A DNA stretch of 64,000 nucleotides from Blastomonas sp. SL216. Its GTDB lineage: Bacteria; Pseudomonadota; Alphaproteobacteria; Sphingomonadales; Sphingomonadaceae. A program made the position numbers and the translations under genes. The notes beneath the pieces were generated by a model. The model was not told where the DNA came from, did no database searches, and saw only the letters and a program-made list of their open reading frames with translations. Positions 25,347 to 40,300 of the stretch are shown here, in pieces. The stretch is taken from NCBI GenBank assembly GCA_026625625.1, contig CP113055.1:498501-562500 (forward strand), given 5' to 3'. The stretch's first letter is position 1, and the number at the start of each line of letters is the position of its first letter.

Positions 25347-28300
25347 ATGCAGTCGATCCGGAACAGCGGTGCAGACCGTTCGGAACGTCGTGCCAAGTCG
25401 ATGCCGCAGCGGCATGGCTTGTTCAGCAGCACGGCGTTGATTCCCGCGATCGCAGCATTGGCAGGCGGCGTGATCATGCTGCCCACCAGCGAGGCGCAAG
25501 CCCAGACCTTGGTCGATCCAGGCACCGCCGCCAATGGCTTTGGCGACAACAGCCTCTGCCTCGATTCCGCGCTGGATCTGTGCCCGATCGATCTTGGCGC
25601 GATCAACGACACGACCCCACCGGTCCTGGCCGATCTGTCTACTGGCCGCGCTGGTCGTTCGCTGCTGATGGGCGGTGACAATGGCGCGCAGATCTTCAGC
25701 ATCAACGCGGATGGGGACTTTGAGTATTTCTCCGATTTCAACCAGAATACGCTCGTCCTCAACAAGCCCATCACCAATTTCATCGTTAGCGGCAACTCGT
25801 CGCAGTTGGGCGCCATCACTGAAAGCGGTGGCGCGCGCGCGCTCCGCAAGACCGGTTCGGCACGACTTGATATCGGATGTTTAGGCGGGTGCGCCACCAA
25901 CACCTATTCCGGCGGCACCATCATTGCCGAGGGCTTTCTGGGCTGGGACAGGGATAATGCCTTTGGTGCCGCGGGCACGTCGATCACCATCGATGGCGGA
26001 GCAGGGCTGCTGTTTAACGGCACCTTCTCCACGAACCGTCCGATCACGCTGAGCGGCGGCACCGCCACGATCAGCGCGTTCAGAAGCGACCCGATCAATC
26101 ATACCGGCACGATTTCCGGCGTCATCTCCGGCTCCGGCGCGTTGAGAATCGGCGGCAATGCCCAGCAGTTTGGCACGGTGGTGCTGTCGGGTGCCAATAG
26201 CTACCAGGGCGGCACCACCCTTGCCTCGGGAACCTTGTCGGTATCGTCCGATGGCAATCTCGGCGCATCGGGAACCGGGGTCAGCATTGGGAATGCGACC
26301 TTTGCCTTTGGCGGCAGCTTCTCGACCAGCCGCCCGTTCGACCTGACCGGTCAGGCAAAAATCACTGTCGGCACCGGCCTGACCGGAACGATCACCAGCG
26401 CGATAAGCGGCAACAGCGGCAGCCTGGACAAACTGGGCGCGGGCACGCTCGTCCTCAGCGGAACCAACAGCTACCGCTTCGGCACGACCATAGCTGGCGG
26501 CACCCTGCAGATCGAGGCGGACGCCAATCTGGGTGCGGCTGGACTTTTCGTGTCCATCAGCGACGGCGCGGGGCTAACATTTGCCAACAACTCCTTTGCG
26601 ACCACACGCGCTATTACCCTGTCCGGGACGGGTGGCACGATCACGGTCAACCCCTCGCTGACGACCACCCTTAATGGCGTCATCCAGGGGGGAGCAGGCC
26701 TCACCAAGAGCGGTGCGGGCACGCTGATTCTGACCAACGCCAACAGCTATGCCGGCACGACGATCAATGCCGGCACGTTGCAGATCGGCAGTGGTGGTAC
26801 GACGGGTACGCTGGGTCTGGGCGATGTTACCAACAATGCCACGCTGACCTTCAATCGTTCCAATGACCTGACAGTGTCCAACGCCATCTCAGGCGGCGGC
26901 TCGGTCATCAAGAACGGTGCGGGCACGGTGATCCTGACCGGGGCGAACACGTATTCCGGTACAACGACCATTTCGGCGGGCACGCTGCAGATCGGCAATG
27001 GTGGAACCAGTGGCGTGCTGGGGTCCGGCCAGGTCACCAACAGCGGTACGTTGGTTTTCAACCGGTCCGACGACATCACGGTGGCCAATGTCCTTGCCAA
27101 CACGCTCAATGGCGTGGTGGTGAAGCAGGGCGCAGGCATGCTGACCCTGACGGGTGATCTCAGCGGTATCGGTGGCCGGGTAGAGATTGCGGGCGGCACG
27201 CTCTCGCTGGGCAACGCCAGTGGTCTGGGGGCACCGGTCACCTTCACCGGCTCGGGCATGTTGCGGACCGCCGGCAACGCGGGCCAGCCCACGAACAGCT
27301 CCATCGTCAATGGCATCACCGTGAGCAACGGCGTCATCGCCACGCTGGCAGCCGCCAATTCGCGCACGCTGACCATCAACGGCAACTTCGATCTCGGCAC
27401 CGCAGCAGGCACGACCTTGCGCTTCGGCGCGGCGGGCATTGAAGGCGATGTGCAGATGAACATCTCGAGCGTCACAGGCACGCTCGGCAACAGTAGCGTC
27501 ATTGCTATCGACCGCACTCGGTTGATCACCAACGCGACGTTCAACCAGTTGATAGCCGCAGCAACCGGCGGGCTCACGGTCACGGCCGGTGCAACACTTG
27601 ATGTCAATGGCACCAGTGTTCAGGCCAACAACCTGACTGGCAACGGACTGATCACCAATTTCCGCGTCAACGGCAACACAAATTTCACCGCCTTCCAGAC
27701 CGCAAGTTCGACCTATGGCGGTGTCATTGCATCGACCATCGGCACCCTGTCGCTGACCGTTGCGGGGACCGGCGGGCCGCTGATCCTGACGGGAACCTCG
27801 ACCTATAATGGCGGCACCACGATCAACGCCGGCGCAACGCTGCAACTGGGCAACGGCATCACAAGCGGCGCCATCACCCAGGGCAGCTTCGCCAACAACG
27901 GCACGCTGGTCCTGAACCCCGGCGGTGCGTTCACCTTTGACCGGACGGTGACCGGCACGGGCACGCTGATCAAGCGGTCCACCAACACCGCCACCATCAC
28001 CAGCAATCTCCAGCAAGGCGCGATCACGGTCGAGGCGGGGACGCTGGCGCTTTCCGGCACCAACACCATTGGCGGCATCACCGTGAGCGGCGGCATGTTG
28101 CAGCTGGCCAGCAACGCTGCTGCGGGCGGGGCTGGCGGGCAGATCACCACCACCGGATCGGTGATCGATTTTGCCAACGGCATCACCAACGCCACGCCGA
28201 TCCTGCTCAATTCCAATACCACCCGGTTGCAGGTGACCACTGGAACGGCGACGCAATCGGGCATCATTTCGGAAACCGGCGGCGCGCGGCCGCTTGAGAA

Positions 28301-31300
28301 GATCGGTGCTGGAGCGCTCGTCCTTTCGGGCCTGAACAGCTATTCTGGCGGCACTTTGATCAGCGGCGGCACGTTGTCTATCGGTTCTGACGAAAACCTC
28401 GGCGCATCGGGCACCGGAATCGACATCGGCAATGCGACGTTCCAGTTCAACAACAGCTTTTCGACCACTCGTGCCTTCACGCTCACGGGTACGTCTACCA
28501 TCAGTGTGGACGCTACGCGGATTGGTACAATCAACGGCAATATCGCCGGCGTCGGCAGCCTCACCAAGACAAGCTCAGGCACATTGGTTCTGACCAATGG
28601 CAACAGCTATGAAGGCGGGACGACGATCAGTGCCGGTGTTCTGCAGATCGGCAATGGCGGAACCACCGGCACGCTGGGACGGGACGACATTGCCAACAAC
28701 GCCTCGCTCGTGTTCAACCGGTCCAATGATCTCACCGTAGCAAACCGCATCACCGGCACCGGCACCCTAACGAAGCAGGGCGCAGGCACGCTGGTCCTGA
28801 ACGGCCTCAACACCTATGCCGGCGGCACGACGATTTCTGCGGGGACGCTGCAACTCGGCAGTGTCGGCGGCTCATCTGGCACGGTGGGCAATGGCTCGGT
28901 CTCGATTGCTGCGCTGGCCAACCTTAGGTTTGATGGGGGCGGCAACAAAGTGGTTTCCGGCGCGATTTCGGGCGACGGATCGATCACCGTGGCGGGCACC
29001 GGCAGCGCAATACTCGACAACGCGAACAACCCCTTTACCGGCGGCACCACCGTCAATGCGGGCACACTTGCCCTGGCAGCGGCCGGCAGCGCGGGCACCG
29101 GCACGATCCGGATGAACGGCGGCGCATTGCAAGCCAATAGCTCGTTCACGCTGACCAACCGATTGACCGTCGCGCAGGGAGCGGACGTGCGGATCGTGAC
29201 TGCGCCAGGCGTCACGCTGACGAAGACCGGCGACGGAACCAATCCATTGGACCTTGTCGGTACCTTGCGGATTGCAACCACCGGGACCGGCGCAAATGCA
29301 GGGACCTTCCGGTTTTCCTCGGCTGCCACGACAGCCGAAACGGCACGGCTCATTATAGAGAGCGGCACGTTGCTCAACACGACCTCGGTTGTTCTGCCTG
29401 CCCTTCTGAACGTCATTGAGCTCACGCAGATCGACGCGGCCGGAACGCTCAACTTGGGCGGGGTCAATTTCAGCGGCACCGATGGCATCAAGAACCTGCA
29501 GGGCAGCGGCACGCTGATCAACAGCGGCGCGACGACCAGAATCCTTGGCGGCAGCTTCTCAGGCAGCCTCAGCGGCACGCAGAACATCATTTCCACCGGA
29601 ACGCTAAGCCTGTCGGGGACAAGCGATTTTACCGGCACGACGACCGTCCAGTCGGGCAAGCTGACCGTCAGCAGTGCGGGCGCCCTGGGCACCAGTGCCA
29701 GCGGGACGACCGTCAACAGCGGTGCGACTCTGGAGATCGTCGGATCGTCGCCATCGCTGGTGGTCAGCGATGCGCTCACGATCAGCGGTACAGGCGTTGG
29801 TGGCACGGGCGCACTGCGTGTGGTGCCCAACGCTAATCCGGGTTTCCAGGGCGTCAGCTTGTCGGGGGGCGTTACGCTTGCAGCCAACGCGACGATCACG
29901 AACACGGACCGGATGCTGCTGCTGGTGACCGGTTCCCCCATTCAGCTTGGCGCTTCCACGCTCACCTTCAATGCGGAAGGGACCGGAAATTCCACGTTGA
30001 GGCTGAACAGCGTGATTTCGGGCACCGGCGGCCTGATCAAGAACGGCGCATCAGCGATGGACCTGAACGGTGCCAACACGTTCACCGGGCCTTTCGCGAT
30101 CAATGGTGGCGACGTCAGCGTGAACGGCGGGGCGGCGCTTGCGGACACGGTTGCGGTCAGCATGAGCACCGGCACAAGGCTGTTCGTCAACAGCTCTGAA
30201 ACCATCGGGTCGCTGGCCGGGGCGGGTTCGGTCAACTTTCAGAACAATTCGATCCTGACGACCGGGGGCACCAACACGTCGACCAGCTTTGCTGGCAATA
30301 TCCTGGGAATGGGCAGCCTGACCAAGCTGGGGACGGGCACGTTCACCCTCTCCGGGACGAACAGCTATTCCGGCGGCACTACGATCAGTGCAGGGGCGCT
30401 GGCGGTTGGCAGCGATACGGCGCTGGGCACCGGCGCGCTGACCATGGCCGCTGGCACGACGTTGGAATGGGCGGCCACAGGAAATCGTTCGATCAGCAAC
30501 GCCATCAACCTCAGTTCCGGCAACGGCTTCAGCGTTTCAGATCCGAATTTTACCCTGAACTTGGGTGGCGTGATCAGCGGAACGAGCGGTTTCACCGTAA
30601 CCGGTGCTGGCATCGTGGCGGTCACTGGCAACAACCTTCTTGCCGGCACCATCACGATCTCGGCGGGCATCCTGTCGGTCGGCAACGGCGGCACCAGCGG
30701 AACGCTGGGCACTGCCAATGTGGTGAATAATACATCACTTCAGTTGAACCGTTCGGACAATGTCACGCTGAGCAATGTCATCAGCGGCACCGGCTTTTTG
30801 TTCAAGAATGGCTCGGGCACCCTCACGCTGTCAGGCGACAACAGCTATAGCGGAATCACCCGGATCTTCGCAGGCACTCTTCAGATCGGCGATGGCGGTA
30901 CTTCAGGCTCGCTCGGTAGCGGCAGCGTGTTCTTGGAGAACGACTCGTCGCTGCTGTTCAATCGGTCGGACAATATCACTGTCGCCAGCAGCATCGGCGG
31001 TGGCGGCCCGCTGACCAAGCTGGGCGCGGGGACCCTCACGCTGACCGGCGCGAACAACTATGTTGGCACGACCATTATCAGTGCGGGCACCCTGCAGATC
31101 GGAAATGGCGGCACTACAGGCACGCTGAGCACCACTGCAGGCACGCCGAATTTGGGCAATGTCGTGAACAATGCGGCGCTGGTGTTCAATCGGTCGAACG
31201 ATTTGACTGTCGCGAACGCCGTCAGCGGCAGTGGCTCGCTGACCAAGCTGGGCGCCGGCACCCTCACGCTGACCGGCCGAAACACCTATGATGGGGTAAC

Positions 31301-34300
31301 GACTGTTTCTGCGGGTACGCTCGTCGCTCTCAGGGACAGCTCGCTCGGCACCGCGGTCGGGAACACGATCGTTGCCAATGGCGCAACGCTTCAAATCGTC
31401 GCAGATGGCCCAGTGGCCGAATCGATCACCATCAACGGCACCGGGGTGGGCGGCGTTGGTGCACTGCGTTTCAATGGGGCAACCCAACTGAATGGCGCAG
31501 TCACGCTCGGCAGCGCGGCTCGGATCAACACGGATGCCCCCTTTAGTGCCGTCTTGGCCGGTGGCATTACCGGCGACAATCTTGCTCTGACCATTGGCGG
31601 CACAGGCAGCACGACCGTCAACTCGGTGCTCGCGCTCGGCACCGGCAACCTCGTCAAGGATGGTACCGGAACACTGGTACTGGCGGGCAATAACACCTTC
31701 GGTACCACGACCATCAACTCCGGCACATTGCGGATCGGGAATGGCGGCACAACCGGTACGCTGGGCAGTGGCAATGTCTTGAACAACTTCGCGCTGGTGT
31801 TCAACCGGTCGAACGACTTCTCGGTCAGCAACGCCATCAGCGGCGGCGGTACGCTGACCAAGCAGGGCGCGGGAAATCTGACGCTGAGTGGTGCGAACGC
31901 CTATTCAGGGCTGACGACCGTTTCGGCAGGCACGCTGACCGTCAACTCCGATGGCGCGCTGGGCAGCAATGTGGCCGGGACGACGGTCAGCAACGGCGCC
32001 ACGCTGGCGTTCGGCACGGCTGGAACCATTGCCGATGCCATCAGCTTCAGGGGAACCGGGGTGGGCGGCGTCGGCGCGCTGAATGCGCTCGGGTCGGTCA
32101 ACCTCGATGGCAATGTGCTTTTGGAGGCCGCCGGGTTGGTCAGCGTCCAGAACGGACAGTTGATCCGTTTTCGGGGGTCAAGCTTCGGGGCCCTCGGCAA
32201 TGCCGTGCTGACCCTGAATACGGACGGTAATTCGTCGATCTTTGTGAATTCCGCGGTCAGCGGCATCGGCGGCCTGATCAAGAATGGCGCCGGCCAGGTT
32301 CAACTGGCCGGCAACAACAGCTTTACCGGCCCTGTCACCATCAATGCCGGCGTACTGCAGGTAACTGGTGGCAATGCGATCAATGACTCGGTGGCGATCA
32401 CGGGTGTCGGATCGGGCCGCTTGTCGCTGGACGCCAGCGAGACCATCGGATCGATCGCGGGTACAGGGTCGATTGGCCTGTTCAACAATTCGACCCTGAC
32501 GACGGGCGGCAACAATTCGAGCACCAGCTATTCCGGCCAGATCTTGTCGACCGGTAGCCTGGTCAAGCTCGGCACGGGCACGTTCACCCTTACGGGCGAC
32601 AGCAGCTATCTGGGTACGACCACCATCAGCGGGGGCACGCTGCAGATCGGCGATGGCGGCACCACCGGAACGCTGGGCAGCGGCGCGGTGACGAACAATG
32701 CGACGCTGGCGATCAACCTGAGCAGCGACATCACGCTGGCCCAGTTGATCACCGGTACCGGCGCGCTGCGCAAGCTGGGCGCCGGGGTGGCCACGCTGTC
32801 CTCCAACCTTGCGTTGGGTTCGGCAACGGTCGAGGCTGGCACGCTGCTGCTGTCGGGATCAAACAGCTTCACCAATGGTATCACTGTCGCCGGCGGCACG
32901 CTGGCGCTGCGCAGCACCAATGCGGCGGGCGGTGCAACCGGGCTTATCCGCACCACCGGTTCGGTCATCGATTATGGTGACGGCCTGGTCATGGCCACGC
33001 CGATCCAGCTCAACTCGAACACCACGCAGTTGCAGGTCCTCGCGGGATCGGCGACCCAGTCCGGCGTGATTTCCGAAATCGGCGGAGCGCGCCCGCTGGA
33101 AAAGATCGGTGCTGGCACGCTGACCTTGTCGGGCGCGAATACCTATTCGGGTGGCACCACGATCACCGCAGGTCGCCTGAACATCGCGTCCGATGCAAAT
33201 CTGGGCAATGGAACAGGCAGACTTACGATTGGCAATGCCGTGCTGGGCGTGACCTCGACGTTGAGCTCGGGACGCGCAGTGTCACTGACCGGCGCAGCCG
33301 GCATAGATGTCGCATCGGGGCACGGCCTGTTCCTGTTTGGGCTTGTTTCGGGTCTGGGCGGGCTGACGAAGACAGGTACGGGCTCTTTGTTCCTGATCGC
33401 GAACAACGGTTACGCCGGACCCACCACGGTCAGCGGCGGCGACCTTATCGTTGGTGGAGGAAGCACCACGGGAACGCTGGGCGCAGGTAATGTCGTCGTC
33501 AACAACGGCTCCACCTTGCAATTCAACCGGTCTGATGCGTTCACGGTCGCCAATACCATCTCGGGCGCGGGTCTCGTTGCCAAACAGGGCACCGGGGTGA
33601 TGACCCTCACCGGCGCGAATAGCTTTTCCGGCTCGCTGTCCATCCTTGGCGGTGCAGTCGTTCTGGACCACGCCACAGCGGGTGTGATCGACGCGGCTGG
33701 GACAGGCCGAATTTCCCTGTCGAGCAACACCATCTTGCGGACCGATATTTCCGGCTCGCTGGCCAACAACCTTACGTTCCGTAGCGGCAACTCGACGGTG
33801 GCGGCTGCAACCGGCACCACCCTGCGCCTGGCATCGAACCAGATTTCATTTGAAGCCGGGGCGGGTTCGCCGCTCAATTTCGGCGCGGCAACCGCGACCG
33901 GAACCGTTGAGCTGGCCCCGACGATTGTGCTCGTAGGGTCTCAGGTCAATCCGATCAACATCAACGGCATCACGCTGCGACTTGCCAATACCGGCGCTTA
34001 TACGCTGCTGAATGGCTCCAACGGCGTGTTCCTGAACGGCGCGACGCTGGGCGCGGATTTTGCGGGCACGCTCACCAAGCCGCTCACCGTCAGCGCGACC
34101 GGAAGCACGATCGATGTCGCGGCAGCATCGCTGACCTTGCAGGGTGCTAATTCCTATAATGGCGTGCTGACCAAGACGGGTGCGGGCGAATTGCGTCTGA
34201 CGGGCGCAGGGACAGGCAGCAGCACGGTGCAGCTCAACGCGGGCACTCTGGCGCTGCTCTCCACCGATGCACGCTGGGGCACAGGCACGCTGCAGATGGC

Positions 34301-37300
34301 GACCGGCACCACCTTGCGACTGGGCCTGCCGAGTCCTGCGACCCTGGCGAACAACATCGTTCTGGGCGCAGGCGCAGGATCGACGATCATCGCTTCGTCG
34401 ACGACTTTCTCCGGGGCGCTGTCCGGCGGTGCACTGACCATCGCATCGGGCCTCGGCACCGACGGGCCGAGCGTTGTTCGGCTGACGGGCACCAACAGCT
34501 ATGGTGCGACGACCATCGGGGCGGGCAATACGCTGCTGATCGGCACTGTCGCCAGTGGCGGTACGCTCGGCACGGGCAACGTCACCATCAATTCGGGGGC
34601 AACGCTACGCTTCGAGGGCAACAACGACACGGTCGGCAATGTCATTTCGGGCGCAGGACGACTGGTCCGCGACGGGATCGGGACGACCACGCTGACCGCG
34701 GTGAACAGCTATGCCGGTGGTACGCTGATTTCGGGTGGCGGCATCGCGATCGGCAATGCAGGCGCGCTGGGCAGCGGTGCGCTCACCATGACCGGCACGT
34801 CCAGCCTGACCACCGCGACGGGTGTCTCGGCGACGGTCACCGGCGTGACGATCGGCAATTTCGCCAGTTCCAGCATTTCTGCGGCAGCAGGGCAGACGCT
34901 GGCGCTGGGCGGAACGCTCGACCTCAGCAGTTTCGCCAACTCGCTGGTCTTCGGCACGCTTGTCCAGACCGGCACCGTCCAGATCGGTTTTGCCCCTGCA
35001 ACCGGGCCGGTCACCAACGCATCCATGCGCATCGATGCGGGCACCCTGCGTCTGGGCTCGGCGTCGGATGCCTTCCTGCTGCGCCTGGGTGGCGGAATGA
35101 CCATCGGATCGCCAGGCGGCATACTGAGCGGCCTGGTTGGTACGCTCGACCTCAACGGCTTTGCAGGCGGCGGCGTCAACCTCAACGGTTTGGGCGCAAT
35201 CACCAATTCGTCCGCAACGGGCGCTCAGTTCGAAGCTCTGCAGAATGCGGCATCGACTTTCGGCGGCACGATTGGCGGCGGCACCGGCGCGATCTCGCTG
35301 CTCAAGAGCGGCACCGGCGCGCTGACGCTGACCGGCGCGAACACCTATTCCGGCACGACCAGCATCACCGGCGGCAGCCTGCAGATCGGTAATGGCGGCA
35401 CCACCGGAAGCCTTGGCACCGGCGCGGTATCGATCGCCAGTGGCGCGCAGCTACTGCTCAACCGCAGCGACGCAGTCAGCATGGCCAATATCTTCACCGG
35501 TGCTGGCGCGGTGCAGAAGAACCTGGCCAATACGCTGACGCTTACCGGGAGCAACACCGGCGGAAACGCCTTTACCGGCACGTTCAACGTCAATGGCGGG
35601 ATGCTGCTGGTCAATGGAACGCTGGGCGATGTCACCAACCGCGCTGCGACCATCAACGTGGCATCGGGCGCAGCGCTGGGCGGATCGGGTACGATCCAGG
35701 GCAATGTCGTGGTCGCCAATGGCGGCATCCTCTCGCCCGGCAACAGCCCCGCGACGCAGACCATCGCGGGCAACCTCACGCTCAACGCCAGCTCGGTGCT
35801 GAACTTCGAGCTCGCACAGGCGGGCGTTGTCGGCGGCGGGATCAACGACCTGATCAGCGTCGGCGGCAATCTGGTGCTCGACGGGACGCTGAATGTCACC
35901 GCGCTGCCTGGCTTCGGCGCGGGCTTCTACCGCCTGTTCAACTATGGCGGAACGCTGACCAACAACACGCTGAACCTCGGCACGCTTCCGCTGGGCTTTA
36001 CCTCGTCGATTCTCACCGACATTGCGGGCCAGGTGAACATCCTGTTCAACGCGGGCGCGCAGACGGTGCAATATTGGGATGGCACCGACCTGACTGGTGC
36101 CATCGCCACGGTGAACGGCGATGGCGGCGCGGGCAGCTGGACCAGCGCCGCGACCAACTGGACCAACCCCACCGGCTTTGCTGTCAACAGCAGCTGGGCG
36201 GGCCAGGCAGGCGTGTTTGCAGGCGCAGCGGGTGGCACGATCGGCATCACGGGCAGCCAGGCCTTCCAGGAACTGCGCCTCCTGACCAGCGGCTATACGC
36301 TCAACGCTAATAACGCCGCGAGCGGGCTAGCGACGACGGGCGGCTTCTCGATCATCAATGTGGATTCGGGCATTGCGACCCTGATCAACGCCCCGATCTC
36401 GGGCTCGGCAGGGCTGACCAAGACCGGCGGCGGCACGCTGACGCTGGCCGGTGCGAACAGCTATGCGGGGCTCACGACCGTCAGCGGCGGCACGCTGTCG
36501 CTGACCAGCGGTGGGGCGATTGCTGGCGCGGTGCAGAACAATGCGACGCTGACCAATGCGGGGACGATCAGCGGTCTCGTGACCAATGCGGGCACGCTGA
36601 CCAGCACCGGCACGCTGGCGGGTGGGCTTACCAACAACGCGGGTACGACGGCGAATGTCGCTGGCAGTTTTGGCGGCAACGCAATCGTCAACAGCGGCAC
36701 GCTGACGCTGACCGGCGTGACTGGCGGCATCGGTGCGGTGACGCAGAATGTCGGCGGCACGATCAACCTTGGCGGGCAAAGTGTCAGTTTTGGAAGCCTA
36801 GCGGGTACAGGGACGATCAACCAGTCCGGTCCAGGTGTTCTGACCATCGGCGGCAACAATGCGAGCACCAGCTTTGCCGGAAATTTCACCGGCAGCTCTG
36901 GCAGCATTGTCAAGACAGGCACGGGGACCCAGACCCTGAGCGGCTCCAGCAGCTGGGGAGGCCTGACGACCGTGGATGGCGGCACGCTGTCCATTACGGG
37001 TGCGGGCTCGCTTGCTGGCCAGGTCCTCAATCGCGCAAGCTTCACCAATGCCGGTATCGTCGCAGGCTCGGTGATCAATTCGGCAACGCTCGTCTCAACC
37101 GGTGTGATCGGCGGCGGCCTCACCAACAACGCCGGTGCCATCGCCAGTATTGCCGGGCAGTTGAATGGCGCGGTCACCAACACGGGCACGATCACGCTCA
37201 CGGGCATCACCACGGGCATGACCAATGTCGAGAATAATGGAACGCTCAACCTTGCAGGCTTTGACACCAGCATCGGCAGCCTTGGCGGATCTGGCGGGAT

Positions 37301-40300
37301 CGCTCTTGGCAATGGCCTGCTGACGGTCGGCGCAAGCAACGGCGCGCAGCTGTTCGACGGCATCATCTCGGGCACAGGCGGGCTCGTGAAGGTCAATGCA
37401 GCCAGTACCCTGGAGCTGCGCGGTGCGAACAGTTACGCCGGACTCACCACCATCAGCGGTGGGAGGCTGACCGTGTCGGGCTCCGGACGTCTGGCAGGGC
37501 CGGTGCAGAACAATGCCACTTTCATCGTGGATGATGGGGTGATCGCCGGGCTTGTAACCAATGCTGGGACTCTCGTTTCGACCGGGGCACTGAACGGGGG
37601 GCTGGTCAACAGTTCGGGAGCCAATGCCGGGTTGCGCGGCACGCTGAACGGACCCGTTTCGAACTCTGGCACAATCACGCTGACCGGCATCACCACCGGC
37701 AATGCGGCGGTGAGGCAGACCGGCACAGGCACGTTCAACATGGCCGGGTTCAATGCCACCATCGGCAGCCTTGCGGGCAGCGGTCAGGTGCAGCTGGGCA
37801 GCGGCACGCTGACGCTGGGCGGTGCGAACACGAGCACCGATTTTGCCGGGGTGATCTCCGGCAGCGGGTCGCTGGTCAAGACCGGCACGGGCACGCAGAC
37901 ACTCTCGGGCGCGAACACGTTTGCGGGCCTCACGTCGATCACGCAGGGCTCGATCGTCCTGGCCACCGGTGGATCGCTGGCGAGCGCGGTTCAGAACAAT
38001 GCGACCTTCATCAATGCGGGAACGACCGCAGGGCTGGTCACCAATGCAGGCACGCTGACCTCCACCGGGACGCTGGGCGGCGGGCTGATCAACACCGCGG
38101 GCGCGACGGCCAATCTTGCCAACGCGGTCAATGGCGCGATCACCAATTCGGGCGCGATCACGCTGACGGCGGGCCTTTCCGGATCGCCCACCTTCACCCA
38201 GAATGCGGGTGCAAGCCTCAACCTCGCCGGGTTCAGCGCAACGCTGGGCAGCATCGCGGGCAGTGGCGCAATCCAGCTTGGCTCCGGCACGCTGACCGCA
38301 GGGTCAAACAACAGCTCGACCAGCTTTGATGGCGTCATCTCCGGCTCCGGCAGCTTCACCAAGACGGGCAGCGGTGCGCTGACGCTGGGCGGCAGCAACA
38401 CGGCAGAGAGCAATTTCACCGGGACCGTCACCGTCAATTCCGGATCGCTGGTGCTCAACGGACGGCTGGGCGATGCGGTCGCCAACAGCGCGACGCTCAA
38501 TATCGCCAATGGCGCGACGTTGAGCGGCTCGGGCACCTTCCTGGGCAATCTTGCGCTGGGAACGGGCGGCATCTTTGCGCCCGGCAACAGCCCGGGCACG
38601 CTGGCCATCGGCGGCAATCTGCTGCTCGATGCAACCTCGGTGCTCAATTTCGAACTCGCGCAGGCGGGCGTGGTCGGCGGCGGCATCAACGACCTGATCA
38701 CCGTCGGCGGCAACCTGACGCTCGATGGCACGCTCAACGTGGCTGCACTGCCGGGCTTTGGCGATGGCATCTATCGCCTGGTCAATTATGCCGGTGCGCT
38801 GACCGACAATGGCCTCGCGTTCGGCTTGCGTCCCGATGGCTATACCGCCTCGCTGATCACCAATGTCGCTGGACAGGTCAGCGTCCAGTTCACGCTGGGC
38901 GTCCCCACCGTGCTCTACTGGGATGGCGCCGACACCACAGCTGCGTCCAATGCAGTCAACGGCAATGGCGGATCGGGCACCTGGAACAGCACGACCACCA
39001 ACTGGACCTCTGCGCCCGGATTCTCGACCAGCTTTGCCTGGGGCAGCCAGACCGGCGTATTCGCAGGCGCAGCGGGCGGTACGGTTCAGGTCAGCGGAAC
39101 CCAGGCGTTCCAGCAGCTGCGCTTTGAAACCGGCGGCTATGTGCTGGGCACGGCCGCAGGCGGCGGTGCGCTGGCAACCACCGGCGGCACATCGATCATC
39201 GACGTTTCGGCAGGGCTGGCGGCGACGATCGACACGCCGATTCAAGGAACGGCAGGCCTGACCAAGGCCGGCACCGGCACGCTCACTCTGGGCGGCGCAA
39301 ACAGCTATGCCGGGCTCACCAGCATCGCAGCAGGCACGCTGGCCCTGTCCAGCGGCGGCGTGATTGCAGGGGCGGTCGATAACGCCGCAAGCTTTAGCAA
39401 CGCAGGCACCGTGGCGGGTCAGGTGACCAACCGGGCCAGCCTGACTTCGACCGGGGCGCTGAACGGCGGTCTGGTCAACAATGCGGGCGCGACGGCCAGC
39501 CTTGCGGGCACGGTGACGGGCGCGGTATCGAACGCTGGCACGATCGTGCTGACCGGAGCAACCACCGGCATCGGCGCTCTCGTCCAGACCGGCGGTGCGC
39601 TCGACCTCGCCGGGTTCAACACCAGCATCGGCAGCCTTGCGGGCAGCGGATCGGTGGCCCTGGGCAATGGAACGCTGACCCTGGGCAGCGACAACGCCAG
39701 CACCAGCTTTGCGGGCGTCATCACGGGCAACGGTGGCCTGACCAAGACAGGCAGCGGCGCGTTCACGCTCACCGGCGCGAACACCTTCTCAGGCGGTACC
39801 ACGGTCAGCGCCGGCCAGTTGACGCTGGCTGCAGGCGCCTCGCTTGCCGGTGCGGTGATCAACAATGCGAGCTTCGTCAATTCCGGCACTGTCGCCGGGT
39901 CGCTCACCAACAATGGAACCGCGACCTCGAATGGCATCCTGAATCTTGGCCTGACCAACACCGGCGGCGCGACCGCGTTCATTTCCGGACAGCTGAACGG
40001 CGCGGTCACCAATTCGGGCACCATCACGCTCACCGGGCTCACGACGGGAATGGGGTCATTCAACCAGTCTGGCGGCACGCTCAACCTGGCCGGGTTCGGT
40101 ACGACCATCGGCAGTCTGGGTGGCAGCGGGGCAGTCCAGCTTGGCACCGGCGGCTCGCTCGTCACCGGCGGCAACAACACGACAACCACCTTCTCCGGCG
40201 TGATCTCGGGCAATGGCAGCCTGACCAAGACGGGCACCGGCACCTTCACGATGTCGGGCCTGAACACCTTTACCGGTTTGACCACGGTCAATGGCGGACT

